NCBI GenBank assembly: GCA_937926175.1
Contig: CALANV010000040.1
Coordinates: forward strand, 1-13,666
Direction: 5' to 3'
DNA from: an uncultured Rhodospirillales bacterium
Lineage (GTDB): Bacteria; Pseudomonadota; Alphaproteobacteria; CACIAM-22H2
DNA length: 13,666 nt
In this document: one piece after another, positions 6,819 through 12,771 of the stretch
Layout of the letters: the number at the start of each line of letters is the position of its first letter
How positions within the stretch are numbered: the first letter of the stretch is position 1
The notes under the pieces: generated by a model
The model's database searches: none
Told to the model about the DNA's origin: nothing
What the model saw: only the letters and a program-made list of their open reading frames with translations
Position numbers and translations under genes: made by a program

Positions 6819-7217
6819 ATGGCGATGAGCGATCCTCTGGGCGATATGCTGACGCGCATCCGGAACGGTCAGCGGGCGGGTCTTTCGACCGTCGTTTGCC
6901 CGGCCTCCAAGCTGCGTAAGAACGTGCTCGATGTCCTTCAGCGCGAGGGGTACATCCGCGGGTATTCCTGGGTGGAACGTCGGCGCGGCGTCGCGGAGTT
7001 CACGATCGAGCTCAAGTACCACGAGGGTGCGCCGGTGATCCGCGAGATCACCCGGGTTTCCAAGCCCGGCCGGCGCGTCTATTCGAAGATCAAGGACCTG
7101 GGCAAGGTCGCCGGCGGCCTCGGCATCTCGATTCTGTCCACGCCGCGGGGCGTGATGTCGGACAGCGAGGCGCGCGCGGCCAATGTCGGCGGCGAAGTGC
7201 TCTGCCGGGTGTTCTAA
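6819..7217 (+). CDS. rpsH: 30S ribosomal protein S8
   Basis: The protein has 132 residues, the usual length. S8 is a primary binder of the 16S rRNA central domain. The N-terminal MSDPLGDMLTRIRNGQRAG and the C-terminal TPRGVMSDSEARAANVGGE (about residues 109-127), followed by LCRVF, are diagnostic. In E. coli S8 represses spc operon translation by binding an rRNA-like hairpin at the start of rplE; I see no clear counterpart at the rplX-rplE junction here. The start is well supported by AAGGAG at 6805-6810, eight bases upstream, one of the strongest ribosome binding sites in the window. An ATG two codons later is a weaker alternative. Confidence 0.97.
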   Translation: MAMSDPLGDMLTRIRNGQRAGLSTVVCPASKLRKNVLDVLQREGYIRGYSWVERRRGVAEFTIELKYHEGAPVIREITRVSKPGRRVYSKIKDLGKVAGGLGISILSTPRGVMSDSEARAANVGGEVLCRVF

Positions 7218-7234
7218 GCAAGGCGAAGGTCATT

Positions 7235-7771
7235 ATGTCCCGTATCGGCAAACAGCCCGTCGCCATCCCGAGCGACGTCAACGTCGAGATCGCCGGCCAG
7301 CTGGTTACCGCGACCGGGAAGCTCGGCAAGCAGTCGATGTACGTGCATCCCGAGATCGCCGTCGCCAGGCAGGACTCCCGGATCGTGCTTACCCCGCGTT
7401 CGATGTCGAAGCGGGCGCGTGCGCTGTGGGGGACCAACCGGGCGCTTCTCAACAATCTGATCACCGGCGTCTCGAAGGGGTTCAACGTCAACCTCGAGAT
7501 CAACGGCGTGGGCTATCGCGCGTCCGTGCAGGGCAAGAACCTGAACCTGCAGCTCGGCTTCAGCCATGACGTCGTCTATCCGATCCCGGACGGGGTGACG
7601 ATCAAGGTCGGCGAGAAGCAGAACACGATTTCGGTTTCGGGCACGGACAAGCGGCTGGTGGGCCAAGTCGCGGCGGAGATCCGGGCGTTCCGCAAGCCGG
7701 AGCCGTACAAGGGCAAGGGCATCAAGTACGAGACCGAGACGATCCGGCGCAAGGAAGGCAAGAAGAAATAG
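7235..7771 (+). CDS. rplF: 50S ribosomal protein L6
   Basis: The protein has 178 residues (family about 177). L6 has two similar alpha/beta domains and lies near the sarcin-ricin loop and the factor-binding site. It opens MSRIGKQPVAIPSDVNVEIA. The middle segment LLNNLITGVSKGFNVNLEI and the C-terminal signature EPYKGKGIKYETETIRRKEG (about residues 156-175) are characteristic. GAAGGT at 7225-7230 provides the ribosome binding site for ATG 7235. Only two bases separate its TAG stop from rplR, so the two genes are probably translated in a coupled way. Confidence 0.97.
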   Translation: MSRIGKQPVAIPSDVNVEIAGQLVTATGKLGKQSMYVHPEIAVARQDSRIVLTPRSMSKRARALWGTNRALLNNLITGVSKGFNVNLEINGVGYRASVQGKNLNLQLGFSHDVVYPIPDGVTIKVGEKQNTISVSGTDKRLVGQVAAEIRAFRKPEPYKGKGIKYETETIRRKEGKKK

Positions 7772-7773
7772 CC

Positions 7774-8142
7774 ATGTCCAAGGAAAAGTCGAAGGCGCTG
7801 TTCGAGCGCCGTCAGAAGCGTACGCGGGCAAGCCTCCGCCGCAAGTCGGGGGGGCGGCTGCGGCTGTCGGTCTTCCGTTCGTCGAAGCACATCTATGCGC
7901 AGATCATCGACGACACGAAGGGGATTACGCTCGTCGCGGCATCGACGCTGGACAAGGATCTGCGGGGCAAGCTCAAGACCGGCGCGGACGTTTCGGCTGC
8001 GCGGGAGGTCGGGCGGCTTCTGGCCGACCGTGCGGTGAAGGCCGGCGTCAAGGAGGTCGTGTTCGACCGCGGCGGCTATCTCTATCACGGTCGCGTCAAG
8101 GCGCTGGCCGACGGGGCGCGCGAGGGCGGCCTGTCGTTCTGA
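7774..8142 (+). CDS. rplR: 50S ribosomal protein L18
   Basis: The protein has 122 residues (family about 117-120). L18 binds 5S rRNA and, with L5, carries it into the central protuberance. Diagnostic parts are the basic N-terminus FERRQKRTRASLRRK, the strand RLSVFRSSKHIYAQIIDD, and the C-terminal block VFDRGGYLYHGRVKALADGAREGGL with a final F. No strong ribosome binding site lies at the normal distance; a purine-rich run (AAGGAAGG, at about 7751-7758) is 15 bases upstream within the end of rplF, which fits restart by ribosomes finishing rplF. The 40 bases after it, before rpsE, show no structure I can support. Confidence 0.96.
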   Translation: MSKEKSKALFERRQKRTRASLRRKSGGRLRLSVFRSSKHIYAQIIDDTKGITLVAASTLDKDLRGKLKTGADVSAAREVGRLLADRAVKAGVKEVVFDRGGYLYHGRVKALADGAREGGLSF

Positions 8143-8182
8143 TCGGCAACAATCGAAGTTTTACGCCAGGGAAATCACGCAA

Positions 8183-8776
8183 ATGGCACGTGGACAAGCC
8201 GCGGAGCGTACCGGAGGACGGCGGGGCGACAGCGACCGCGCCGGGCGCGAGGAACGCGAAGTCGAGCTGATCGAGAAGCTGGTCAGCATCAACCGGGTTG
8301 CGAAGGTGGTGAAGGGCGGTCGCCGCTTCGGCTTCGCGGCCATCGTCGTCGTCGGCGACGGCAGGGGGCGTGCGGGTTACGGCACCGGCAAGGCACGCGA
8401 GGTGCCGGAGGCGATCCGCAAGGCCACCGACCAGGCGAAGCGCAACATGGTACGCATTCCGCTGCGCGAGGGGCGCACGCTGCACCATGACGGCTATGGC
8501 CACTTCGGTTCGGGCAAGGTGGTGCTGCGGTCGGCGAAACCCGGCACCGGGATCATCGCCGGCGGCCCGATGCGTGCCGTTCTCGAGGCGCTCGGATTGC
8601 AGGACGTGGTCGCGAAGTCGGTCGGGTCGAGCAATCCGCACAACATGATCAAGGCGACCTTCGCGGCGCTCACCGCGATGGCGAGCCCACGGGCGGTCGC
8701 CGCGAAGCGCGGCAAGAAGGTCAGCGACATCATCGGCCGGCGCGAAGGCGAGGCGGCGGCCGCGGCGCGGGAGTAA
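8183..8776 (+). CDS. rpsE: 30S ribosomal protein S5
   Basis: The protein has 197 residues, longer than the 167 of E. coli. S5 sits at the mRNA entry side of the 30S subunit and affects decoding accuracy. Core features are LIEKLVSINRVAKVVKGGRR (double-stranded-RNA-binding-like N-terminal domain, from about residue 30), GYGTGKAREVPEAIRKA, and the C-terminal domain with AGGPMRAVLEALGLQDVVAK and GSSNPHNMIKAT. Extra length comes from a charged N-terminal extension of about 20 residues (Arg/Gly/Asp/Glu-rich) and an Ala/Glu-rich tail, both common in alphaproteobacteria. AGGGAA at 8168-8173 supports ATG 8183. Confidence 0.97.
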   Translation: MARGQAAERTGGRRGDSDRAGREEREVELIEKLVSINRVAKVVKGGRRFGFAAIVVVGDGRGRAGYGTGKAREVPEAIRKATDQAKRNMVRIPLREGRTLHHDGYGHFGSGKVVLRSAKPGTGIIAGGPMRAVLEALGLQDVVAKSVGSSNPHNMIKATFAALTAMASPRAVAAKRGKKVSDIIGRREGEAAAAARE

Positions 8777-8782
8777 TCGGCG

Positions 8783-8989
8783 ATGGCAAAGGCGAAATCC
8801 GGTGACGGCAAGGTCATCCGCGTGACGCAGATCGGAAGCCCGATCGGCCGCGAGGCCGATCAGCGCCAGACCCTGATCGGTCTCGGACTCAACAAGCGTC
8901 ATCGCACCCGCGAACTGCCGGACACGCCGGCGATCCGTGGTATGATCAACAAGGTGCGCCATCTCGTGCGCGTCGAAGAGGCAGGCTGA
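8783..8989 (+). CDS. rpmD: 50S ribosomal protein L30
   Basis: The protein has 68 residues (family about 58-65). L30 is a small ferredoxin-like-fold protein bound to 23S rRNA. The core IRVTQIGSPIGREADQRQTL, then GLGLNKRHRTRELPDTPAIR and the C-terminal MINKVRHLVRVEE, are diagnostic. The first eight or so residues (AKAKSGDG) form a short polar lead-in. It starts six bases after the rpsE stop. L30 is absent from some bacteria, so its presence here is a normal but not universal feature. Confidence 0.96.
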   Translation: MAKAKSGDGKVIRVTQIGSPIGREADQRQTLIGLGLNKRHRTRELPDTPAIRGMINKVRHLVRVEEAG

Positions 8990-9007
8990 GCGGAACTCCG
9001 CTTCCGC
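8989..9007 (+). other. Small hairpin between rpmD and rplO
   Basis: The bases just after the rpmD stop contain AGCGG (8989-8993) and CCGCT (8998-9002), able to form a five-pair stem with a four-base loop. GCGGAA (8990-8995) can instead pair with TTCCGC (9002-9007). There is no following T run, so it is not a terminator. It may only be a minor stabilising or processing structure. Confidence 0.3.
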
Positions 9008-9030
9008 AATCGGCCGGGGAAACTGAGATC

Positions 9031-9606
9031 ATGAAGCTCAACGAAATTCGTGACAATCCTGGCGCCCGTCGGCCGCGCAAGCGCGTCGGCCGCGGTATCG
9101 GTTCGGGGCTCGGCAAGACATCGGGACGCGGCGGCAAGGGGCAGACCGCGCGCTCGGGCGTGGCCCTCAACGGCTTCGAGGGCGGCCAGACCCCGATTTA
9201 CCGGCGTCTGCCCAAGCGCGGCTTCAACAACGTGTTCCGCCGCGATTTCCAGGAACTCAACCTCGATCAGCTGCAGCGCGCGATCGACGAGAAGAAGCTC
9301 GGGACCGACCAAACGATCACGGCCGAACGCCTGGTCGAGAGCGGCGTTATCCGTCGTGCGCGGGACGGCGTGAGGCTGCTCGGCAACGGCCGGGACAAGT
9401 TCACGGCTAAGGTGACGATCGAGGTCGCCGGCGCGTCCAAGTCGGCGGTCGAGGCGGTCGAAAAGGCGGGCGGCAAGGTGATCATTCTGCCGGCCGTTCG
9501 CGAGAGCGTGGCGAAGGCCGCCGCGGCCCAGAGGGAGCGCCAGGCGCAGCGCGCCGCCAGGAGCGGGAAGCCCGCGGGCAAGAAGCCCGAACAGCCGGCC
9601 GCCTGA
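9031..9606 (+). CDS. rplO: 50S ribosomal protein L15 with long basic C-terminal tail
   Basis: The protein has 191 residues, against 144 in E. coli. L15 is a mostly extended 23S rRNA-binding protein that joins midway through 50S assembly. The glycine/arginine-rich N-terminal part is clear: MKLNEIRDNPGARRPRKRVG, then RGIGSGLGKTSGRGGKGQ and GFEGGQTPIYRRLPKRGF. The globular part ends near residue 154 with GGKVIILPA. Beyond it is a tail of about 37 residues rich in Ala, Arg, Lys, Glu and Gln, predicted disordered or helical. Alphaproteobacterial L15 proteins often carry basic tails, but this one is long. The ribosome binding site is weak (GGGGA about 11 bases upstream). Confidence 0.96.
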   Translation: MKLNEIRDNPGARRPRKRVGRGIGSGLGKTSGRGGKGQTARSGVALNGFEGGQTPIYRRLPKRGFNNVFRRDFQELNLDQLQRAIDEKKLGTDQTITAERLVESGVIRRARDGVRLLGNGRDKFTAKVTIEVAGASKSAVEAVEKAGGKVIILPAVRESVAKAAAAQRERQAQRAARSGKPAGKKPEQPAA

Positions 9607-9638
9607 GATCTGTCCAGCGATAGAGGTTCGACTCGACG

Positions 9639-10982
9639 ATGGCATCCGCCGCCGAGCAGCTCGCAGCTTCGCTCAACTTCGGCGCTTTCGCGAAGGCGAC
9701 CGAACTCAAGAAACGAATCTGGTTCACGCTCGGCGCACTGATCGTCTACCGGCTCGGCTCGTACATCCCGATCCCGGGTATCGATCCGGCGATCCTGGCC
9801 GAACTGTTCAACCAGCAGCGCGGCGGCATCCTGGGCATGTTCGACATGTTCTCGGGCGGTGCGCTCGGGCGCATGACGATCTTCGCGCTCAACATCATGC
9901 CGTACATCTCGGCGGCCATCATTATCCAGCTGATGTCCGCCGTGTCGCCGACGCTCGAGGCCCTCAAGAAGGAAGGCGAGGTCGGCCGCAAGAAGCTCAA
10001 TCAGTACACGCGCTATCTGACCGTGCTTCTGGCGATGTTCCAGTCCTACGGCATCGCCGTGGGGCTCGAGGCGATGCGCGGCTCGATGGGCAGTGCGGTG
10101 ATCGAGCCTGGCCTGTTCTTCCGCCTGACGACGGTGATTACGCTCACCGGCGGAACGATCTTTCTGATGTGGCTCGGCGAGCAGATCACGGCACGCGGCA
10201 TCGGCAACGGCATCTCGCTGATCATCTTCGCCGGCATCGTCGCCAACCTGCCGTCGGCGCTGGCCGCGACGCTCGAGCTCGGCCGCACCGGCGCGCTGTC
10301 GACCTTCTTCATCATCCTGCTGCTGATCGGCTCGATCCTCGTGATCACCGGCATCGTGTTCATGGAGCGGGCCCAGCGCCGGATCATCGTGCAGTATCCG
10401 AAGCGTCAGGTCGGCAACAAGATGTTCGGCGGCGAGGCGTCGCACCTGCCGCTCAAGATCAACACCGCGGGCGTCATTCCGCCGATTTTCGCGAGTTCGC
10501 TGCTGCTGCTGCCGCTCACCTTCGCCAATTTCACGACCGCGGACAGCACCGGATGGCTGGCCGAGATCACGGCGCGGCTTGCGCACGGGCAGCCGCTCTA
10601 CATGATCCTGTACGTGCTGCTGATCGTGTTCTTCTCGTTCTTCTATACCGCCGTGGTCTTCAACCCGGCCGAGACCGCGGACAACCTGCGCAAGTACGGC
10701 GGCTTCATCCCGGGCATCCGGCCCGGCAAGAACACGGCTGATTACCTGGATTACGTCCTCACGCGCCTTACGGCGGTCGGTGCGATCTACCTATCGGTCG
10801 TCTGTATCCTGCCGGAGTGGCTGATCTCGTACTATTCGGTCCCGTTCTATTTCGGTGGGACCTCGCTGCTGATCGTGGTCAGCGTGACAATGGATACGGT
10901 CGCGCAGATCCACTCCCATCTGCTTGCACACCAGTACGAAGGACTCATCAAGAAGGCCAAGCTTCGCGGACGCCGCGGCTGA
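9639..10982 (+). CDS. secY: Protein translocase subunit SecY
   Basis: This 447-residue, strongly hydrophobic protein is SecY, the channel of the SecYEG translocon in the inner membrane, through which SecA-driven proteins and SRP-targeted nascent chains pass. Ten membrane segments can be read, roughly at residues 26-44, 75-100, 120-140, 155-175, 185-205, 215-236, 270-292, 318-340, 375-393 and 398-420. The first periplasmic loop has SYIPIPGID followed by the plug region. Cytoplasmic loops include YPKRQVGNKMFGGEASHLPL and GGFIPGIRPGKNTADYLD, in which Arg361 corresponds to the SecA-critical E. coli Arg357. Its position at the end of the spc block is conserved. The usual rpmJ (L36) gene does not follow; adk does, as in alphaproteobacteria. 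Confidence 0.98.
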   Translation: MASAAEQLAASLNFGAFAKATELKKRIWFTLGALIVYRLGSYIPIPGIDPAILAELFNQQRGGILGMFDMFSGGALGRMTIFALNIMPYISAAIIIQLMSAVSPTLEALKKEGEVGRKKLNQYTRYLTVLLAMFQSYGIAVGLEAMRGSMGSAVIEPGLFFRLTTVITLTGGTIFLMWLGEQITARGIGNGISLIIFAGIVANLPSALAATLELGRTGALSTFFIILLLIGSILVITGIVFMERAQRRIIVQYPKRQVGNKMFGGEASHLPLKINTAGVIPPIFASSLLLLPLTFANFTTADSTGWLAEITARLAHGQPLYMILYVLLIVFFSFFYTAVVFNPAETADNLRKYGGFIPGIRPGKNTADYLDYVLTRLTAVGAIYLSVVCILPEWLISYYSVPFYFGGTSLLIVVSVTMDTVAQIHSHLLAHQYEGLIKKAKLRGRRG

Positions 10983-11014
10983 TCCGGCGAACGCGGCGAT
11001 GAAGCGGAGATGCG

Positions 11015-11677
11015 ATGAACATCGTACTACTGGGCCCACCGGGGGCGGGAAAGGGAACGCAGGCGCGACGCCTGCAGGATGAATACGGCTTGGTTCAGCT
11101 CTCGACCGGCGACATGCTGCGCGCGGCGGTTGCCGCCGGTACGCCAGAAGGGCGCCAGGCGAAGTCGATCATGGACGCCGGCAAGCTGGTCCCGGACGAG
11201 CTGATCGTGGCCATGATCGCCGACCGCATCAGCCAGCCCGACGTGAAGAACGGCTTCATCCTGGACGGTTTCCCGCGCACGGTCCCCCAGGCTGAGGCGC
11301 TCGACCGCATGCTGGCCGAAAAGGGCCTGAAGCTCGACCACGTCATCGAGATGAAGGTTGACGACCAAACCCTCATCGACCGCATTTCGGGGCGCTTCAC
11401 CTGCGCCAAGTGCGGAACGGGGTACCACGAGCGCCACAAGCCGACCCAGCGGCCGGGAATCTGCGACGCGTGCGGCTCGACCGAGTTCACGCGCCGGGCC
11501 GACGACAACGCCGAGACGATGAAGACCCGCCTTGCCGCCTATCACGCCCAGACGGCGCCCATCCTGCCCTACTACCAGGCCAAGGGCGTGCTGAAGGCGG
11601 TGGACGGGATGGCCCCGATCGACGAGGTCACGGCTCAGCTCCGGGCTATCCTGGGGCCGGCCCCCCGGTCCGCCTGA
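11015..11677 (+). CDS. adk: Adenylate kinase with four-cysteine (zinc-type) lid
   Basis: The protein has 220 residues, a long-form bacterial adenylate kinase. It catalyses ATP + AMP = 2 ADP in the cytoplasm and keeps adenine nucleotides balanced. The P-loop GPPGAGKGT spans residues 7-15, with Lys13 binding phosphate. LSTGDMLR begins the AMP-binding region and DGFPRT lies at residues 84-89. The lid domain carries Cys130, Cys133, Cys150 and Cys153, the four-cysteine zinc-binding pattern found in Gram-positive and many alphaproteobacterial enzymes and absent from E. coli Adk. It lies 32 bases after secY with no visible promoter. The 190 bases after it carry the promoter and leader of rpsM. Confidence 0.98.
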   Translation: MNIVLLGPPGAGKGTQARRLQDEYGLVQLSTGDMLRAAVAAGTPEGRQAKSIMDAGKLVPDELIVAMIADRISQPDVKNGFILDGFPRTVPQAEALDRMLAEKGLKLDHVIEMKVDDQTLIDRISGRFTCAKCGTGYHERHKPTQRPGICDACGSTEFTRRADDNAETMKTRLAAYHAQTAPILPYYQAKGVLKAVDGMAPIDEVTAQLRAILGPAPRSA

Positions 11678-11728
11678 GGCAGGGGCGAACCCAAGGAAAA
11701 GTCACGCAGATTTGCCGAAGAGGGTTGA

Positions 11729-11756
11729 TTGACTTGAGACCGAATCCCCATATAAT
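11729..11756 (+). promoter_or_regulatory. Promoter for the rpsM-rpsK-rpoA (alpha) block
   Basis: TTGACT at 11729-11734 and a perfect TATAAT at 11751-11756 are separated by 16 bases, a near-consensus sigma-70-type promoter in otherwise GC-rich DNA. Transcription would begin around 11761-11765, leaving a leader of just over 100 bases before the rpsM GTG. It lies in the largest gene-free stretch of the window, between adk and rpsM, and would let the alpha block be expressed apart from the upstream blocks. Alternative -35-like hexamers overlap it (TTGATT at 11725, TTGAGA at 11734) but have poorer spacing. Confidence 0.75.
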
Positions 11757-11771
11757 GCCGGCCCACTCGGT

Positions 11772-11807
11772 GGTACCGGAGCCACAGCGGGGCGCTCCGG
11801 TATTTTT
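11772..11807 (+). terminator. Terminator-like hairpin in the rpsM leader (candidate attenuator)
   Basis: TACCGGAGC (11774-11782) and GCTCCGGTA (11794-11802) form nine perfect pairs, extendable by two G-U pairs, around an 11-base loop. Five T bases follow at 11803-11807. This is the form of a Rho-independent terminator, although the T run is short. It lies downstream of the promoter at 11729-11756, so it could end both readthrough from adk and new transcripts after about 45 bases. A small hairpin, CCAC/GTGG (11763-11766 with 11770-11773), precedes it. Confidence 0.6.
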
Positions 11808-11828
11808 GCATGCACCCAAATATCCGGA
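11796..11828 (+). promoter_or_regulatory. Possible antiterminator pairing in the rpsM leader
   Basis: TCCGGTATTT (11796-11805), which contains most of the 3' arm of the terminator hairpin and the start of its T run, can pair with AAATATCCGGA (11818-11828), leaving one bulged base and a 12-base loop. This pairing and the terminator hairpin cannot form together. Farther on, CGGACC/GGTCTG (11825-11830 with 11835-11840, one G-U pair) and GACG/CGTC (11840-11843 with 11849-11852) can form two more small stems before the rpsM ribosome binding site. Mutually exclusive folds suggest, but do not prove, attenuation control. Confidence 0.35.
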
Positions 11829-11854
11829 CCTGAGGGTCTGACGAAAGCCGTCGC

Positions 11855-11860
11855 AAGGAG
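11855..11860 (+). promoter_or_regulatory. Strong Shine-Dalgarno site supporting the rpsM GTG start
   Basis: AAGGAG lies seven bases before GTG 11868. It supports the non-ATG start of rpsM, and the leader hairpins end only a few bases upstream of it, so leader folding could also affect translation. Confidence 0.7.
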
Positions 11861-11867
11861 AAAACTC

Positions 11868-12248
11868 GTGGCGCGTATCGCTGGCGTCAATATTCCCACC
11901 AACAAGCGCGTCGTTATCGCGCTCCGTTACATTTATGGCATCGGTCCCACCAAGGCGCGCGAGATCTGCGAAAAGGTGGGCATCCCCGAGGCGAAGCGCG
12001 TCAACCAGCTGACCGATGACGAGGTGCTTCGCATTCGCGAGGTGATCGACCGGGATTACGAGGTCGAAGGCGATCTGCGCCGGACGATCGCGATGAACAT
12101 CAAGCGGCTGATGGACCTCGGCACCTATCGCGGCCTGCGTCACCGCAAGGGCCTGCCGGTGCGCGGCCAGCGCACCCACACGAACGCCCGCACGCGCAAG
12201 GGCAAGGCCCGTCCGATCGCGGGCAAGAAGATGGCGACAAAGAAGTAA
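11868..12248 (+). CDS. rpsM: 30S ribosomal protein S13
   Basis: The protein has 126 residues (family about 118-126). S13 lies at the top of the 30S head, contacts the P-site tRNA and forms the intersubunit bridges with L5. The start is GTG, reading ARIAGVNIPTNKRVVIALRY, followed by the helix-two-turn-helix region with YGIGPTKAREICEKVGI. The basic C-terminal tail GLRHRKGLPVRGQRTHTNAR (about residues 92-111), followed by RKGKARPIAGKK, reaches toward tRNA. It is the first gene of the alpha block, with its own promoter and structured leader. In E. coli S4 represses translation at the rpsM leader; here rpsD is not in the operon, so that scheme is unlikely to apply unchanged. Confidence 0.97.
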   Translation: MARIAGVNIPTNKRVVIALRYIYGIGPTKAREICEKVGIPEAKRVNQLTDDEVLRIREVIDRDYEVEGDLRRTIAMNIKRLMDLGTYRGLRHRKGLPVRGQRTHTNARTRKGKARPIAGKKMATKK

Positions 12249-12272
12249 GCGAGCTCGAAGGGTCCTCAAGCC

Positions 12273-12680
12273 ATGGCCAAAGCACAAGCTGCCTCCGCAG
12301 CAACTGTCCGCCCGCGCCGTCGCGAGCGCAAGAACATCACGTCCGGCGTGGCGCACGTGAACGCGACCTTCAACAACACGATGGTCACGATCACCGACGC
12401 GCAAGGCAACACGATTGCGTGGTCCTCGGCCGGTACGCAGGGCTTCAAAGGGTCGCGCAAGTCGACCCCCTACGCCGCGCAGATGGCCGCCGAGGATGCC
12501 GGCCGCAAGGCGATGGAGCACGGTGTGCGCACGCTCGAGGTCGAGGTGAAGGGGCCTGGTGCGGGCCGCGAGTCGGCGTTGCGCGCACTGCAGGCCGTCG
12601 GATTCGTCATCACGTCGATCCGCGACGTCACGCCGATTCCGCACAACGGCTGCCGGCCGCCGAAGCGCCGCCGCGTCTGA
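12273..12680 (+). CDS. rpsK: 30S ribosomal protein S11
   Basis: The protein has 135 residues (family about 129). S11 forms part of the 30S platform near the E site, next to S18 and S21, and influences decoding and mRNA binding. Diagnostic parts are NITSGVAHVNATFNNTMVTI (about residues 21-40), WSSAGTQGFKGSRKSTPYAA, and the C-terminal DVTPIPHNGCRPPKRRRV. The Asn-Gly in HNGCRPP is the site of an isoaspartyl residue in E. coli S11; whether it forms here is unknown. The Ala-rich first dozen residues (AKAQAASAATV) account for the extra length. In E. coli rpsD would follow; here the next gene is rpoA, 91 bases on. Confidence 0.97.
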   Translation: MAKAQAASAATVRPRRRERKNITSGVAHVNATFNNTMVTITDAQGNTIAWSSAGTQGFKGSRKSTPYAAQMAAEDAGRKAMEHGVRTLEVEVKGPGAGRESALRALQAVGFVITSIRDVTPIPHNGCRPPKRRRV

Positions 12681-12690
12681 TTTTCTGCCG

Positions 12691-12709
12691 GGCCGCCGCA
12701 CCGGCGGCC
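12691..12709 (+). other. GC-rich hairpin in the rpsK-rpoA spacer
   Basis: GGCCGCC (12691-12697) and GGCGGCC (12703-12709) form a seven-pair, all-G/C stem with a five-base loop, ten bases after the rpsK stop. A TTTT follows only after GAACG (12715-12718), so it is a poor Rho-independent terminator. It may act as a partial terminator, an RNA-processing or stability element, or nothing. The rest of this 91-base spacer holds the rpoA ribosome binding site (GAGGGA, 12759-12764) and no clear promoter. Confidence 0.4.
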
Positions 12710-12771
12710 GAACGTTTTGTACCGCGCGGCCCGCATGTCGGGCACGCCGCGATGTGGTGAGGGATAGACCC

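Noticed and set aside
9267..10586. A 439-codon open frame on the minus strand across rplO and secY
   Set aside because: It is the mirror of strongly recognisable genes. High GC with G/C-rich third codon positions removes stop codons from the antisense frames. Its translation is Arg/Ala/Asp/His-rich low complexity with no known domain.
10983..11014. rpmJ (L36) after secY
   Set aside because: The 32-base gap between secY and adk is too short for the roughly 40-codon gene, and no L36-like frame appears in the adk-rpsM spacer either.
11725..11756. TTGATT (11725) or TTGAGA (11734) as the -35 element
   Set aside because: Their spacing to TATAAT would be 20 and 11 bases; TTGACT at 11729 with 16 bases fits far better.
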